From the NCBI RefSeq assembly GCF_900100005.1, contig NZ_FNEB01000008.1, forward strand, positions 112,537 to 176,536: 64,000 nt of DNA, given 5' to 3'. This stretch comes from Lutimaribacter saemankumensis (GTDB taxonomy: Bacteria > Pseudomonadota > Alphaproteobacteria > Rhodobacterales > Rhodobacteraceae). The stretch's first letter is position 1. Every line of letters starts with the position of its first letter. This document shows, piece after piece, positions 17,156-26,333 of the stretch. Under the pieces are notes generated by a model. It was not told where the DNA came from. It searched no databases and worked only from the letters and a program-made list of their open reading frames with translations. Position numbers and translations under genes: made by a program.

Positions 17156-17971
17156 ATGAACATGGACGATCTGGAACAACGCGGCCTGGTCCTTCTGGGC
17201 TGTGGCAAGATGGGATCGGCCATGCTCGAAGGGTGGCTCAAGGGCGGGTTGCCCGCGTCCTCGGTCTGGGTGATCGACCCCAAGCCCTCGGACTGGCTGC
17301 AAAAAACGGGGGTTCACCTGAACGCCAATCTGCCGGCGGCGCCAGCGCTGGTGCTGGTCGCGGTCAAGCCGCAGATGATGGGCGAGGCACTGCCGACGCT
17401 GGCGGCGATGGGCGGTGGCGGCACGCTGTTCGTGTCGGTCGCGGCGGGTACGCCGATCGCGCATTTCGAACAGGTGCTCGGCGCGGGCACGCCCATCGTG
17501 CGGGCCATGCCCAACACACCCGCCGCCGTGGCCAAGGGGATCACCGCGATCATCGGCAATGCCCATGCCGGGGCGGCGCATCTGGACATGGCCGAGGCGC
17601 TGCTGCGTGCCGTCGGACAGGTTGTCCGCCTGGAAGACGAGGGCCAGATGGATGCGGTCACCGGCCTTTCCGGGTCCGGTCCGGCCTACGTGTTCCACAT
17701 GATCGAATGCATGGCCCGCGCGGGCCAGGCGCAGGGCCTGGCCCCGGAATTGGCGATGCAACTGGCCAAGGCCACGGTTGCGGGCGCGGGCGCGCTGGCC
17801 GAAGCAGCCGACGAAACGCCCGCGCAACTGCGCGTCAACGTCACCAGCCCCAACGGGACCACGCAGGCGGGGCTCGAGGTGTTGATGAACGAAAGCACCG
17901 GCCTGCCGCCGCTCATGGCGAAAACCGTGGCCGCCGCGACCGACCGGAGCAAGGAGTTGCGCAATGGCTGA
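17156..17971 (+). CDS. proC: Pyrroline-5-carboxylate reductase
   Basis: A 271-residue NADPH-dependent enzyme that makes L-proline from pyrroline-5-carboxylate. The N-terminal Rossmann motif is LLGCGKMGSAM, the middle has VRAMPNTPAAV, and the catalytic-core signature is VTGLSGSGPAYVF followed by NVTSPNGTTQAGL. Three ATGs lie close together; GAAGGGGAG at 17141-17149 is best spaced for the one at 17156. It overlaps the downstream csaA-like gene by eight bases. Confidence 0.94.
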   Translation: MNMDDLEQRGLVLLGCGKMGSAMLEGWLKGGLPASSVWVIDPKPSDWLQKTGVHLNANLPAAPALVLVAVKPQMMGEALPTLAAMGGGGTLFVSVAAGTPIAHFEQVLGAGTPIVRAMPNTPAAVAKGITAIIGNAHAGAAHLDMAEALLRAVGQVVRLEDEGQMDAVTGLSGSGPAYVFHMIECMARAGQAQGLAPELAMQLAKATVAGAGALAEAADETPAQLRVNVTSPNGTTQAGLEVLMNESTGLPPLMAKTVAAATDRSKELRNG

Positions 17972-18305
17972 TCCCATCACCTTCGACGATTTTCTGCGCG
18001 TCGATATCCGCGTGGGCCGCGTGCTGCGGGCCGAACCCTTTCCCGAGGCGCGCAAGCCCGCGATCAAGATGTGGATCGATTTCGGCCCCGAACTGGGCGA
18101 GCGCAAGACCAGCGCGCAGGTCACGGCGCATTACGCCCCCGACGAGCTGATCGGAAAGCAGGTGATGGCCGTCGTGAATTTCCCGCCCCGCCAGATCGGG
18201 CCGTTCATGTCCGAAGTGCTGGTTCTGGGTGTCACCGACCCTGATGGTGGCGTTGTTCTGATCTCACCCGACAAAGAGGTGCCGCCCGGCGGCAGGATGC
18301 ATTGA
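17964..18305 (+). CDS. csaA: CsaA-like tRNA-binding protein
   Basis: A 113-residue OB-fold protein of the tRNA_bind type, with FLRVDIRVGRVLRAEPFPEA near the N-terminus, then GERKTSAQV and VVNFPPRQIGPFMSEVLVLG. CsaA proteins bind tRNA and have been described as export-related chaperones in Bacillus; the role here is unproven. It starts inside proC and its stop overlaps the start of the next gene (TGATG), so proC-csaA-dehydrogenase form an operon. Confidence 0.88.
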   Translation: MADPITFDDFLRVDIRVGRVLRAEPFPEARKPAIKMWIDFGPELGERKTSAQVTAHYAPDELIGKQVMAVVNFPPRQIGPFMSEVLVLGVTDPDGGVVLISPDKEVPPGGRMH

Positions 18306-19264
18306 TGGCAAAGAAAAAAGTGCTTTTGGCGCGCAACCTGCCCGAGGCGGTGATCGCGCGCGCAGAGGAATTATTCGATCTGACCGTGCGCGAAAAGACG
18401 CAACCGATGACGCCATCGGAAATGCGCTCGGGTCTGGCGATCTATGACGGGATGATGCCCTCGCTGGGGGATCACTTTTCGGCCGATATATTCAACGAAT
18501 TCGGCCGCCCGCGCTGCAAGATCCTTGCCAATTTCGGCGTCGGCTACAACCATATCGACGTCGATGCCGCCCGCGCGCACAGCGTGACGGTCACGAACAC
18601 CCCCGGCGCGGTGACCGACGCCACCGCCGATATCGCGATGACGCTGATACTGATGAGCGCACGCCGCGCCGGCGAAGGCGAACGTCTTGTCCGCTCGGGC
18701 GCATGGGAAGGGTGGCACCCGACCCAGATGCTGGGTCTGCATGTCAGCGGAAAGACGGTCGGCATCGTCGGCATGGGCCGGATCGGGCAGGCCATCGCGC
18801 GGCGCTGCCATTTCGGGTTCGGGATGGAGGTTCTGTTTTTCAACCGTTCGGAAAAGACGGTCGATTTCCCGGCCGAGCAGGTGGCCGACCTGGTCGACAT
18901 GGCGTCGCGCTGCGATATCGTCGTGGCCGCCACGCCGGGCGGGGCGGAAACCCGTCACCTGATCGGCGCGGATGTGTTCGCCGCGATGAAGCAGACGGCG
19001 CATGTGGTCAATATCAGCCGTGGCGACGTGGTGGACGAGGCCGCGCTGATCGCCGCGCTGCAGGCGGGCGAGATCGCCGGGGCCGGGCTCGATGTCTACG
19101 AGTTCGAGCCGCAGGTGCCGGATGCCTTGCGTGCGATGGAAAACGTCGTGCTGCTGCCGCATCTGGGCACCGCCGCCGAAGAGGTGCGCACCGATATGGG
19201 CATGATGGTGCTGGACAACCTCGTGGCCTTTTTCGAAGGGCGGGAGCCGCCGAACAAGCTCTGA
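18305..19264 (+). CDS. D-2-hydroxyacid dehydrogenase (glyoxylate/hydroxypyruvate reductase type)
   Basis: A 319-residue NAD(P)-dependent D-isomer-specific dehydrogenase. It has the Rossmann motif TVGIVGMGRIGQAIARRC, the catalytic-Arg segment VVNISRGDVVDEAAL, the Glu-containing GLDVYEFEPQVP and the catalytic His in LLPHLGTAAEE. Family members reduce glyoxylate or hydroxypyruvate, or oxidise D-glycerate; the sequence alone does not decide which. The ATG at 18305 overlaps the csaA stop. Confidence 0.88.
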   Translation: MAKKKVLLARNLPEAVIARAEELFDLTVREKTQPMTPSEMRSGLAIYDGMMPSLGDHFSADIFNEFGRPRCKILANFGVGYNHIDVDAARAHSVTVTNTPGAVTDATADIAMTLILMSARRAGEGERLVRSGAWEGWHPTQMLGLHVSGKTVGIVGMGRIGQAIARRCHFGFGMEVLFFNRSEKTVDFPAEQVADLVDMASRCDIVVAATPGGAETRHLIGADVFAAMKQTAHVVNISRGDVVDEAALIAALQAGEIAGAGLDVYEFEPQVPDALRAMENVVLLPHLGTAAEEVRTDMGMMVLDNLVAFFEGREPPNKL

Positions 19265-19327
19265 TCCGGCGGCTTGACCTTTCGGTCAGCTTTCGATGAT
19301 GTGGCAAGACACGAGGGAGGGGACCCC

Positions 19328-20449
19328 ATGTATCAGCCTGCGATCACCGGAACCGGCGTTTTCACGCCCGATCAGGTCATAACCAATGACGAGCTTGTCG
19401 AAAGCTTCAACCGCTATGTCGACCTGTTCAACGCCGAAAACGCCGAGGCGATCGCCGCCGGCGAGGTCGAGGCGAAAGAGCATTCCTCGACCGAGTTCAT
19501 CATAAAGGCGTCCGGGATCGAACAGCGCTATGTCCTTGACAAGGAAGGGGTTCTTGATCCCAAGCGGATGTATCCGCGTTTCCGCCAGCGCAGCGACGAC
19601 GAGCCGGGGATCATGACCGAAATCGCGCTTGCCGCCTGCGAGACCGCACTGGATCAGGCCGGGCTGACCGGGGCGGATATCGACCTTGTGATCTGTGCCG
19701 CGTCGAACATGGAGCGCGCCTATCCGGCGGTTGCCATCGAGATCCAGAAAGAGCTGGGCGCAGGTGGGTTCGCCTTCGATATGAACGTGGCCTGCTCGTC
19801 TGCCACCTTCGGCATCCAGGCCGCCGCCGACATGATCCGCTCGGGCTCGGTGCGCAAGGCGATTGTCGTCAATCCAGAAATCACCAGCGGGCATCTGGAG
19901 TGGCGGGATCGGGATTGTCATTTCATTTTCGGGGATGTGGCGACTGCGACGGTGCTGGAGCGCGAAGAGGATGCCAAGGGGCCGCACTGGATCGTGCGGT
20001 CGACGCGCTGCGCGACGGAATTTTCCAACAATATCCGCAACAACAACGGCTTCCTGCGCCGCAACCGCCCCGACGGGATGAAGGACCGGCGCGACATGCA
20101 GTTCATGCAGAACGGCCGCAAGGTGTTCAAGGAAGTGGTGCCGATGGTGTCGGCGCATATCCTGCAACACCTTGAAGACGAAGGGATTTCCCCCAGCCAA
20201 CTGCGCCGGATGTGGCTGCACCAGGCCAACAAGGGCATGAACGATTTCGTGGGCCGCAAGGTTCTGGGGCGTGAACCCGAACCCGACGAACAGCCCAACA
20301 TCCTGCAGGAATATGCCAACACCTCGTCGGCGGGGTCGATCATCGCCTTTGCCAAGCATTCCGACGACATGAAGCCGGGCGACCTGGGTGTGATTTGTTC
20401 ATTCGGGGCGGGGTATTCGGTGGGCTCGGTCGTGGTCGAGCGGGCCTGA
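19328..20449 (+). CDS. Beta-ketoacyl-ACP synthase III-like enzyme
   Basis: A 373-residue thiolase-fold condensing enzyme with the full FabH-type triad: Cys156 in NVACSSATFG, His298 in WLHQANKGMNDF and Asn331 in YANTSSAGS. It is longer than ordinary FabH (about 320 residues) and has an insert rich in Glu/Ala near residues 35-55, so it belongs to a divergent KAS III clade whose primer is unknown. The housekeeping fabH normally sits with plsX, not here. It is monocistronic, followed by a terminator. GGAGGGGACCCC precedes the ATG. Confidence 0.85.
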   Translation: MYQPAITGTGVFTPDQVITNDELVESFNRYVDLFNAENAEAIAAGEVEAKEHSSTEFIIKASGIEQRYVLDKEGVLDPKRMYPRFRQRSDDEPGIMTEIALAACETALDQAGLTGADIDLVICAASNMERAYPAVAIEIQKELGAGGFAFDMNVACSSATFGIQAAADMIRSGSVRKAIVVNPEITSGHLEWRDRDCHFIFGDVATATVLEREEDAKGPHWIVRSTRCATEFSNNIRNNNGFLRRNRPDGMKDRRDMQFMQNGRKVFKEVVPMVSAHILQHLEDEGISPSQLRRMWLHQANKGMNDFVGRKVLGREPEPDEQPNILQEYANTSSAGSIIAFAKHSDDMKPGDLGVICSFGAGYSVGSVVVERA

Positions 20450-20461
20450 GCCAGGCAAAAC

Positions 20462-20494
20462 CGCGCGGTCCTGGGCCGGAACCGCGCGCTTTTT
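20462..20494 (+). terminator. Rho-independent terminator of the KAS III-like gene
   Basis: CGCGCGGT pairs with ACCGCGCG, extended inward by CC/GG around a TGGGCC loop, and is followed by TTTTT at 20490-20494. It starts 13 bases after the stop codon. Confidence 0.75.
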
Positions 20495-20509
20495 AACGGA
20501 ATGTTACCG

Positions 20510-20642
20510 GAAATCGCGCGGTTTCGGCGGGGAATCGCGCAGTTCCTGACGGAAAACCCATATCGCGCGCGCAGCAATTGGGGTGGCATGATACCTCTGA
20601 CGTGCAAACCGCGCGGTTTGGTGGCGAAATCGCGCGGTTGGT
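20510..20642. repeat. Clustered AAWCGCGCGGTT-type motifs
   Basis: Besides the terminator, this intergenic stretch holds repeated cores of the form AAAYCGCGCGGTTT: near 20512 (GAAATCGCGCGGTTTC), 20533 (GAATCGCGCAGTTC), 20606 (AAACCGCGCGGTTT, a perfect 14-base palindrome) and 20627 (GAAATCGCGCGGTTGG), plus a degenerate one near 20563. No protein-coding frame is recognisable. They may be repeated operators or small REP-like elements derived from the terminator arm. Confidence 0.55.
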
Positions 20643-20741
20643 ATCGCACACCCTGCCCGGATCAGCCGCGGCCTTGCGATTCCCTGTGTCGCGGCTATGA
20701 CCAGACGGTAGAAATCCCGGCACAGCCGCGCCGCGCACGTC

Positions 20742-21749
20742 CTAATCGTCGCCGGCTGTCACCCCGCTGATAAGCTGATAGCTGAGCAGGTCGCGAATCC
20801 TGTACGGGTCGCGCACCAGCGGGTAGGCGGCCCGCGCCAGCCCCTTGCGGTGGTCGGCAGCGCGGCGGAGCGCCTGCAACCCGTCTTCGGGGGATACGAA
20901 GCGAAAACGCAGCGTGCTGCCCGATGCGGCTTGCGCGACGCGGGGCAGGTCGCAGGGCAGCACTGCGCCGATACGGGGATAGCCGCCCGTGGTCTGGCAT
21001 TCCGCCAGCAGCACGAATGGCGTGCCGTCGCCTGTGATCTGGATGTCGCCGGGCACGATGATTTCGGACAGCACGGAAAGCCCGCCTTCGGGGGCAAAGC
21101 CGTCGCCTTCGGGCACGACGCGCACGCCCATGCGGTTGCCGCGATTGTCGCGGGTGAAGGTGGTGGCCTCGAACCGGGCGATTTCGCTGTCGGGGAAAAG
21201 ATGCGTCTGAAGGCTGGGCACGACGCGGACCGTGCCGCCGGAAAACCGGTCGTCGCCTGGCAGTGTCATACCGGTATCACCGCCCTTGTCGGGCCCCACG
21301 GGCAGCGAAGCGCCGCCTTGCACGCGACCGCCAAGGCCCGAGGCCAGATGCGCGCTGCGCGATCCGAGCGTGATCGGACCATCGAAGCCGCCCCCCACAT
21401 GCAGATAGCCATAGACGCCACTGCGCGCGGCGCCGATTGTCAGTTTCTCACCGGCGTGAAGCAGGTGGCTGGCGTTCCATGCCGCGGGCGCGCCGTCGAT
21501 GGCGGCCTGCATCGGTGCGCCCGTCAGCGCGATGCGCATGTCCTCGCCGGCCTCGAACGTGCCGCCCATGCCGGTCATTTCCAATGCCGCAAGGTCGGGG
21601 GACTGGCCCAGCAGGGCCGCGCCCTCGGCCAGTGCCAGCGTGTCGGCAGCGCCGCCGCGCGACAGGCCATAGACAAGATAGCCGGGCCGCCCGCTATCCT
21701 GCAGGGACAGGCCGGGGCCGGCCTGATGAACGATCAGCGCGCGGGTCAT
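20742..21749 (-). CDS. pxpC: 5-oxoprolinase subunit C / biotin-dependent carboxyltransferase family
   Basis: A 335-residue protein of the KipA/PxpC (allophanate hydrolase subunit 2) family, with SLQDSGRPGYLVYGLSRGGA at the N-terminus, then GYLHVGGGFDGP, LGSRSAHLASGLGG and LLAECQTTGGYPRIGAV. With PxpA and PxpB it forms the ATP-dependent enzyme that opens 5-oxoproline to glutamate. The ATG overlaps the pxpB stop by four bases, so the two subunits are made together. It is the last gene of a minus-strand catabolic operon starting with the DUF1445 gene. Confidence 0.88.
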   Translation of the reverse strand: MTRALIVHQAGPGLSLQDSGRPGYLVYGLSRGGAADTLALAEGAALLGQSPDLAALEMTGMGGTFEAGEDMRIALTGAPMQAAIDGAPAAWNASHLLHAGEKLTIGAARSGVYGYLHVGGGFDGPITLGSRSAHLASGLGGRVQGGASLPVGPDKGGDTGMTLPGDDRFSGGTVRVVPSLQTHLFPDSEIARFEATTFTRDNRGNRMGVRVVPEGDGFAPEGGLSVLSEIIVPGDIQITGDGTPFVLLAECQTTGGYPRIGAVLPCDLPRVAQAASGSTLRFRFVSPEDGLQALRRAADHRKGLARAAYPLVRDPYRIRDLLSYQLISGVTAGDD

Positions 21750-22489
21750 GCCAGGGCCTCGGCGCGGGCGCCGCCATCGGGATCGGCGCGCATGTTTTCC
21801 AACTCGGCTGGCGTGACCTGCGGAAACAGCACCTCGTCGCCGGGGCGCAGGACGAACGGGGCATCGCTGTCGGGGCGGAACAGGCGCATCGCGGTCTGGC
21901 CGACGTGACGCCAGCCTGTGGGTGTCGAGACCGAAAACAGCACAAGCTGCCGGATCGCGACGGTCAGCGCGCCGATGGGCACACTGTCGGTCAGCGCGGT
22001 CTGGCGGGGGATGTCCCATTCGGGGGGCAGTTCGCCCAGGTAGGGCTGGCCGGGCGCAAAGCCGATGGTCTGAACGCGAACGCGGGTTTGCGACAGGTGG
22101 TCGATCGCCTGCGCGGGGCTGAGCCCGGCCGCCTGCGCGGCCTCGTCCAGTTGCGGGGCAAGTTCGGTGCCGTAGACGGTGGGAATGCGCCACAGCCGGC
22201 GGCCATGGGGCAGGGCCGCGTCATACCAGTCACGGCTGTCCAGAAGCGATTGCGCCTGGGCGCGGATGGCGTCGGGATCGACCGCCAGCGGGTCGAAGCG
22301 CAAATAGGCGGACACCAGCGAGGTCGAGCATTCCTCGACCCCGGACCAGCCGGCGCGTTCGACTTGGGCGCGATAGGCAAGTGCGGCGCGGTTCGCGGGT
22401 TCCGACAGCCGGTCGCCGAAGCTGACCAGCAGGCCATCGAGACCGGCGGGCCGGATGAGGGGCCATTTTGTTGTGTTGTCTTCGGTCAT
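21746..22489 (-). CDS. pxpB: 5-oxoprolinase subunit B (KipI/allophanate hydrolase subunit 1 family)
   Basis: A 247-residue PxpB-type protein with LLVSFGDRLSEPANRAAL near the start, TIGFAPGQPYLGELP in the middle and a C-terminal cyclophilin-like segment (STPTGWRHVGQTAMRLFRP, ending LRPGDEVLF). It pairs with the overlapping pxpC gene. It begins 10 bases after the TRAP large permease stop, so it belongs to the same transcript. The third subunit, PxpA, is not encoded in the window. Confidence 0.88.
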   Translation of the reverse strand: MTEDNTTKWPLIRPAGLDGLLVSFGDRLSEPANRAALAYRAQVERAGWSGVEECSTSLVSAYLRFDPLAVDPDAIRAQAQSLLDSRDWYDAALPHGRRLWRIPTVYGTELAPQLDEAAQAAGLSPAQAIDHLSQTRVRVQTIGFAPGQPYLGELPPEWDIPRQTALTDSVPIGALTVAIRQLVLFSVSTPTGWRHVGQTAMRLFRPDSDAPFVLRPGDEVLFPQVTPAELENMRADPDGGARAEALA

Positions 22490-22499
22490 TTCAACAGGG

Positions 22500-23783
22500 T
22501 TACTGCAGCGCGTCCGGCAGGAACAGGGCGATCTGCGGAAAGGCGATCAGCGCGGCGACCATCAGCAGCATGGCCACCACGTAGGGGATCGTGCCCAGCA
22601 TGACCTCGGTCATGGAGCCGGATTTGCGCGCGCCCTGCACGACATAGAGGTTCAGCCCCACGGGCGGTGTGATGAGCGCCATTTCGATCAGGACGATCAT
22701 CAGGATGCCGAACCAGATCGGATCGAACCCCTGCGCCACGACCAGCGGCACGATGATCGGGATCGTGACAACCATCAGCGAGAGCGTTTCGATGAAAAAG
22801 CCCAGCACGATGTAGATGCAGACCACCACAAGGATCAGTCCCATCGGCGACAGGCCGAGACCCGACAGGAAATTCTGCAATTCGCGGCCCAGGCCCGCCG
22901 ATGCGAGCGTGAAGTTGAGGAACGAGGCGCCGATCACCACAAGCATGATCATTGCGGTGATCTTGACCGTGCCCAGCAGGCTTTCTGCGATCATCCTGGT
23001 GCCGATGCCGCCGAAGGCCGCGGCGATGACCAGCGCGCCCGCGACGCCGACGGCGGCGGCCTCGGTCGGGGTGGCCCAGCCCTTGTAGATGGTGCCGATG
23101 ATGACGGTGAACAGCAGAACGATCGGGATCAGGTCGACCAGCGCGCGCAGCATCTGCGCCGGCGAAAACACGCGGCGTTCGCCGCCCAGCGAGGGCCGGA
23201 TCATGCACAGGATCATGGTGATGACGACAAAGCCCAGTGCCAGCGCGATGCCGGGGATCAGCCCGGCCAGGAACAGCCGCGGGATCGAGGTCTGGGTCAG
23301 GAAGCCATAGACGATCAGGTTGATCGAGGGCGGGATCATGATGCCCAGCGTGCCACCTGCGGCGATGGCGCCGGAAAAGAGTTTGGGGTCGTAGCCCAGC
23401 TTTTCGGCCTGGGGCATGGCGACTGTGGCCACGGTCGCGGCGGTGGCGACGGAGCTGCCCGAGGTGGCCGAGAACATGGTGGCGGTGGCCACGTTGGCGT
23501 GGATCAGCCCGCCCGGCAGCCAACTGACCCAGCGGTCGAGCGCGGCATAGGTGCGCGTGGCCAGGCCCGACCGCACGAGGATCTCGCCCAGCAGCACGAA
23601 GAAGGGGATGGCGATCAGCGTGGCGTTGTTCGAGGTGGACCACACCAGGTTGCCCAGGCCCTTGATCAGCGGGAAGGGCGAAAAGAAGGTGTCGATGCCG
23701 AAGCCGAGCAGAAACAGAACGATGCCCACGGGGATCGACAGCGACAGAAGGCCGAGCAGGCCGATGGTGAGATAGCCGATCAT
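22500..23783 (-). CDS. TRAP transporter large permease (DctM-type)
   Basis: A 427-residue inner-membrane protein with about 12 hydrophobic helices. Family motifs include FFVLLGEILVRSG, MFSATSGSSVATAATVATVA, AAGGTLGIMIPPSINLIVYG and LITPPVGLNLYVVQG. It is the ion-coupled transport subunit of the tripartite system encoded by the three adjacent genes. The ATG at 23783 overlaps the small permease stop (ATGA). Confidence 0.93.
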   Translation of the reverse strand: MIGYLTIGLLGLLSLSIPVGIVLFLLGFGIDTFFSPFPLIKGLGNLVWSTSNNATLIAIPFFVLLGEILVRSGLATRTYAALDRWVSWLPGGLIHANVATATMFSATSGSSVATAATVATVAMPQAEKLGYDPKLFSGAIAAGGTLGIMIPPSINLIVYGFLTQTSIPRLFLAGLIPGIALALGFVVITMILCMIRPSLGGERRVFSPAQMLRALVDLIPIVLLFTVIIGTIYKGWATPTEAAAVGVAGALVIAAAFGGIGTRMIAESLLGTVKITAMIMLVVIGASFLNFTLASAGLGRELQNFLSGLGLSPMGLILVVVCIYIVLGFFIETLSLMVVTIPIIVPLVVAQGFDPIWFGILMIVLIEMALITPPVGLNLYVVQGARKSGSMTEVMLGTIPYVVAMLLMVAALIAFPQIALFLPDALQ

Positions 23784-24328
23784 TGCAGGGTCTCCGCCTC
23801 GGAGAAGCTGCCGATGGCGGCCTCGGACTTGTCGAATTCGCCGCGGGCGACAAGCATCAGCGCGGCGGCGAAGGTGGCCCAGGCGATCAGCGCGAACCAG
23901 ACCCATCCGGCGAACCACGGCACCTGCACCAGTGCAAGCGGGGTTTCAAGCGGTGTGTTGGCGCGGCTGGAATTGGCGAGCGAGCGTTCCACCACGGGCC
24001 AGGCGCGGATCGCGATGAGCGTGATGGTGCCGGACAGCACCAGCATCGAAAACAGATCGAACAGCGCGCGCCCGCGTTGCGAAACGCGGGTGCGCAAAAT
24101 GTCGATGCGGACATGACCGAGTTCCATCAGCGCATAGCCCATGCCCCAGCTTGTGGCGATGGCCATGACGTAGCCGCTGATTTCATCGGTGCCGCCGAAA
24201 GAGGCCCCGACCTGACGCAGACCGATATCCAGCAGGACGAAGCCCGCACAGAGCATCAGCCCGATGCCGATGGCGATCGCCACCCAGCGGTTGAGCCTGC
24301 GCAGGGTTGTCAGGATGGTCTGTGCCAT
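23780..24328 (-). CDS. TRAP transporter small permease (DctQ-type)
   Basis: A 182-residue four-helix membrane protein with MLCAGFVLLDIGLRQVGASF and GYVMAIATSWGMGYALMELG, typical of DctQ. It is the structural partner of the large permease. It sits 27 bases after the binding-protein gene and overlaps the large permease gene by four bases. Confidence 0.9.
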   Translation of the reverse strand: MAQTILTTLRRLNRWVAIAIGIGLMLCAGFVLLDIGLRQVGASFGGTDEISGYVMAIATSWGMGYALMELGHVRIDILRTRVSQRGRALFDLFSMLVLSGTITLIAIRAWPVVERSLANSSRANTPLETPLALVQVPWFAGWVWFALIAWATFAAALMLVARGEFDKSEAAIGSFSEAETLQ

Positions 24329-24355
24329 GTGTTGGGGCCTCGTTTGCCTTGTGGA

Positions 24356-25399
24356 TCAGTTGGTCGAGATCGTGACGCCGACGACCTTGCCGACGCTGTC
24401 GTTCCAGCGTGCGGCCCAGTCTGCGCCTGCGCGGTCTGCCCAGTCGGGCAGCACTTCGTTGACCAGAACCTCGCGGGCCTTTTCGAAATCGGCATCGCTG
24501 ACTTCGACCAGGGTCATGTCGCGCGCGTCACCGGCCGGGCAGTCGCCGTTGCCGGTCAGGCAGGCGATGTCGTTGACCAGCGCGTTCTGCGCGGTGGCCC
24601 ATGCGGGATCTTCGAACTCGGCCTTGATCTGGGTTTCGATCAGCGACTGCGTGTCGGCATCGAGGCTGTTCCACTTGTCGAGGTTGATCGCGGTCACGAC
24701 GCTGTCCCAGCCGCCCAGCGGGATCGGCATCAGGTGGGTGGAAACCTCCCACCAGCCGGCGGAATAGCCCGAGCCGGCACCTGTCACGGCGCAGTCGACC
24801 ACGCCTTTCTGCAGCGCGCCCGGAACTTCGGAGAAGGCCACGTTCACGCCTTCGGCGCCCAGTGCCTCGAGGAACTTGGCGGTCATGCGGCCGGATGCGC
24901 GGACCTTGAGCCCCTTGAGATCGTCGAGCCCGGCCACCTCGGCGTTGCAGAACACGACCTGCGGCGGGTAGGGCGCGATGGCCAGCACATGGCTGTTGAA
25001 GCGCGCATTGTAGATGTCTTCGACCATCGGGCGGGCGGCATCGACCATGGCGCGCGCCTCGTCGGCGGTCAGCGCAACCAGCGGCACGTCGAGCCCTTCG
25101 AGTTCGGGTGCATCGGCGACCGCGTAGTCGGCCACGGTCATCGCGACGTCATACACGCCGTCGCCGAGCAGGCGGTACACGTCGCCCACGCCGAGGTTCA
25201 TCTGGTTGTGCGTGGTAAGCGCCACGTTCAGCTTGCCCCCCGAGGCGGCGGGCAGTTTTTCCGACCAGAACGGGGCCTCGTATTCCTTGTGCAGCGGCAG
25301 GCCCGACCACGAGCCCACGACTGACAGGTCTTCGGCCAGTGCGGGTGCGGCCAGCGCGGTGGTCGCGGCCAGTGCGGTTATCATGCGTTTCATTTTCAT
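24356..25399 (-). CDS. TRAP transporter solute-binding protein (DctP family)
   Basis: A 347-residue periplasmic protein. A clear signal peptide (MKMKRMITALAATTALAAPA, cleaved near ALA) is followed by a DctP-type domain with VRASGRMTAKFLEALGAEGV and EVPGALQKGVVDCAVTGAG; the Arg in VRASGR is the usual carboxylate-binding residue of TRAP receptors. The ligand is therefore probably an organic or amino acid; pathway context points to D-glutamate, 5-oxoproline or a precursor, but this is inference. AAGGAGAGA precedes the ATG. Confidence 0.88.
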   Translation of the reverse strand: MKMKRMITALAATTALAAPALAEDLSVVGSWSGLPLHKEYEAPFWSEKLPAASGGKLNVALTTHNQMNLGVGDVYRLLGDGVYDVAMTVADYAVADAPELEGLDVPLVALTADEARAMVDAARPMVEDIYNARFNSHVLAIAPYPPQVVFCNAEVAGLDDLKGLKVRASGRMTAKFLEALGAEGVNVAFSEVPGALQKGVVDCAVTGAGSGYSAGWWEVSTHLMPIPLGGWDSVVTAINLDKWNSLDADTQSLIETQIKAEFEDPAWATAQNALVNDIACLTGNGDCPAGDARDMTLVEVSDADFEKAREVLVNEVLPDWADRAGADWAARWNDSVGKVVGVTISTN

Positions 25400-25416
25400 T
25401 CTCTCCTTGCTGGTTT

Positions 25417-26244
25417 TCAGGTTTCGTTGTTTTCAGGCGGCAGGACGGGGGTTTCCGCGTCCTCGGCAATGTCGGTGATCAGCATGTGACCCGGCTTGTG
25501 GGTGATGCAGATCGGCGGGCTTGCCGCTTCGAGCGCGACCTGGGGGGTGACCCCGCAGGCCCAGAAGACAGGCACGTGGCCGTCCGGGATGGGTGCCGGA
25601 TCGCCCCAATCGGGCCGGGTGGGATCGGCGATGCCGATTTCCGCCGGATCGCCCCAGTGGACCGGCCCGCCATGGGCCAGCGGGTAGCGGCGCGAGATGT
25701 CGCGCACCTCGTCCAGCCGGTCGCGCGGGATTGCGCGCATCGAGACGACCATCTTGCCACGAAACGGCCCCGCCGGCACGGTTTCGATGGACGAGCGGAA
25801 CATCGGCACGGTCGTGTCATTGTCGATATGCCACATCGGGATGCCCGCCCGCATCAGCGCGTCTTCGAAGGTGAAGGAACACCCAAGGGCAAAGGCGACC
25901 ATGTCGTCCGTCCAGACATCGGTGATGTCCGTCGCGCTGCCGGCCAGCTTGCCATCGCGGTAGATGTTGTAGGCGGGCACGTCGGTGCGGATGTCGATAT
26001 CGCGCCCCAGCGTGAACATCATCGGGTTGCCGGTATCCGAAACGCCCGTGAGCGGGCAGGGTTTCGGGTTGCGCTGGCAGAAGCGCATGAAATCCAGCGC
26101 GTAGGCGCTGGGCAGAATGGCCAGGTTGGCTTGCAAGTATCCCGCGCCAAGCCCGGCGGTGTGTGAGTGGTAGCGTCCTGCGCGGATCGCGGCCCGGACC
26201 TGCGGCAGGTCGGCATGGCGCAGCGTTTCGTAGTCTGTCGTCAC
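25417..26244 (-). CDS. DUF1445 putative hydro-lyase / D-glutamate cyclase-like protein
   Basis: A 275-residue protein of the DUF1445 (YcsI) family, with HTAGLGAGYLQANLAILP near residue 28, FMRFCQRNPKPCPLTGVSD, VAFALGCSFTFEDALMRAG and ITHKPGHMLITDI. The mammalian member DGLUCY converts D-glutamate to 5-oxo-D-proline, and in Bacillus ycsI lies with the 5-oxoprolinase genes ycsF, kipI and kipA. Here it heads an operon with a TRAP transporter and pxpBC, which supports a role upstream of 5-oxoproline opening. The start is GTG at 26244 with GGGGGA seven bases upstream. Confidence 0.85.
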   Translation of the reverse strand: MTTDYETLRHADLPQVRAAIRAGRYHSHTAGLGAGYLQANLAILPSAYALDFMRFCQRNPKPCPLTGVSDTGNPMMFTLGRDIDIRTDVPAYNIYRDGKLAGSATDITDVWTDDMVAFALGCSFTFEDALMRAGIPMWHIDNDTTVPMFRSSIETVPAGPFRGKMVVSMRAIPRDRLDEVRDISRRYPLAHGGPVHWGDPAEIGIADPTRPDWGDPAPIPDGHVPVFWACGVTPQVALEAASPPICITHKPGHMLITDIAEDAETPVLPPENNET

Positions 26245-26333
26245 CTTGGCATCCCCCTGATGGCCCCGACAGCGTCACCGAGGATGGCGTCATAATCAAA
26301 TCGAATAATTTTCTAGGAAGTGATGAGTAAATT

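Noticed and set aside
22455..24116. A plus-strand open frame of over 500 codons across the TRAP and pxpB genes
   Set aside because: The His/Asp/Gln-rich translation is typical of an antisense shadow; the minus strand encodes clear TRAP permeases.
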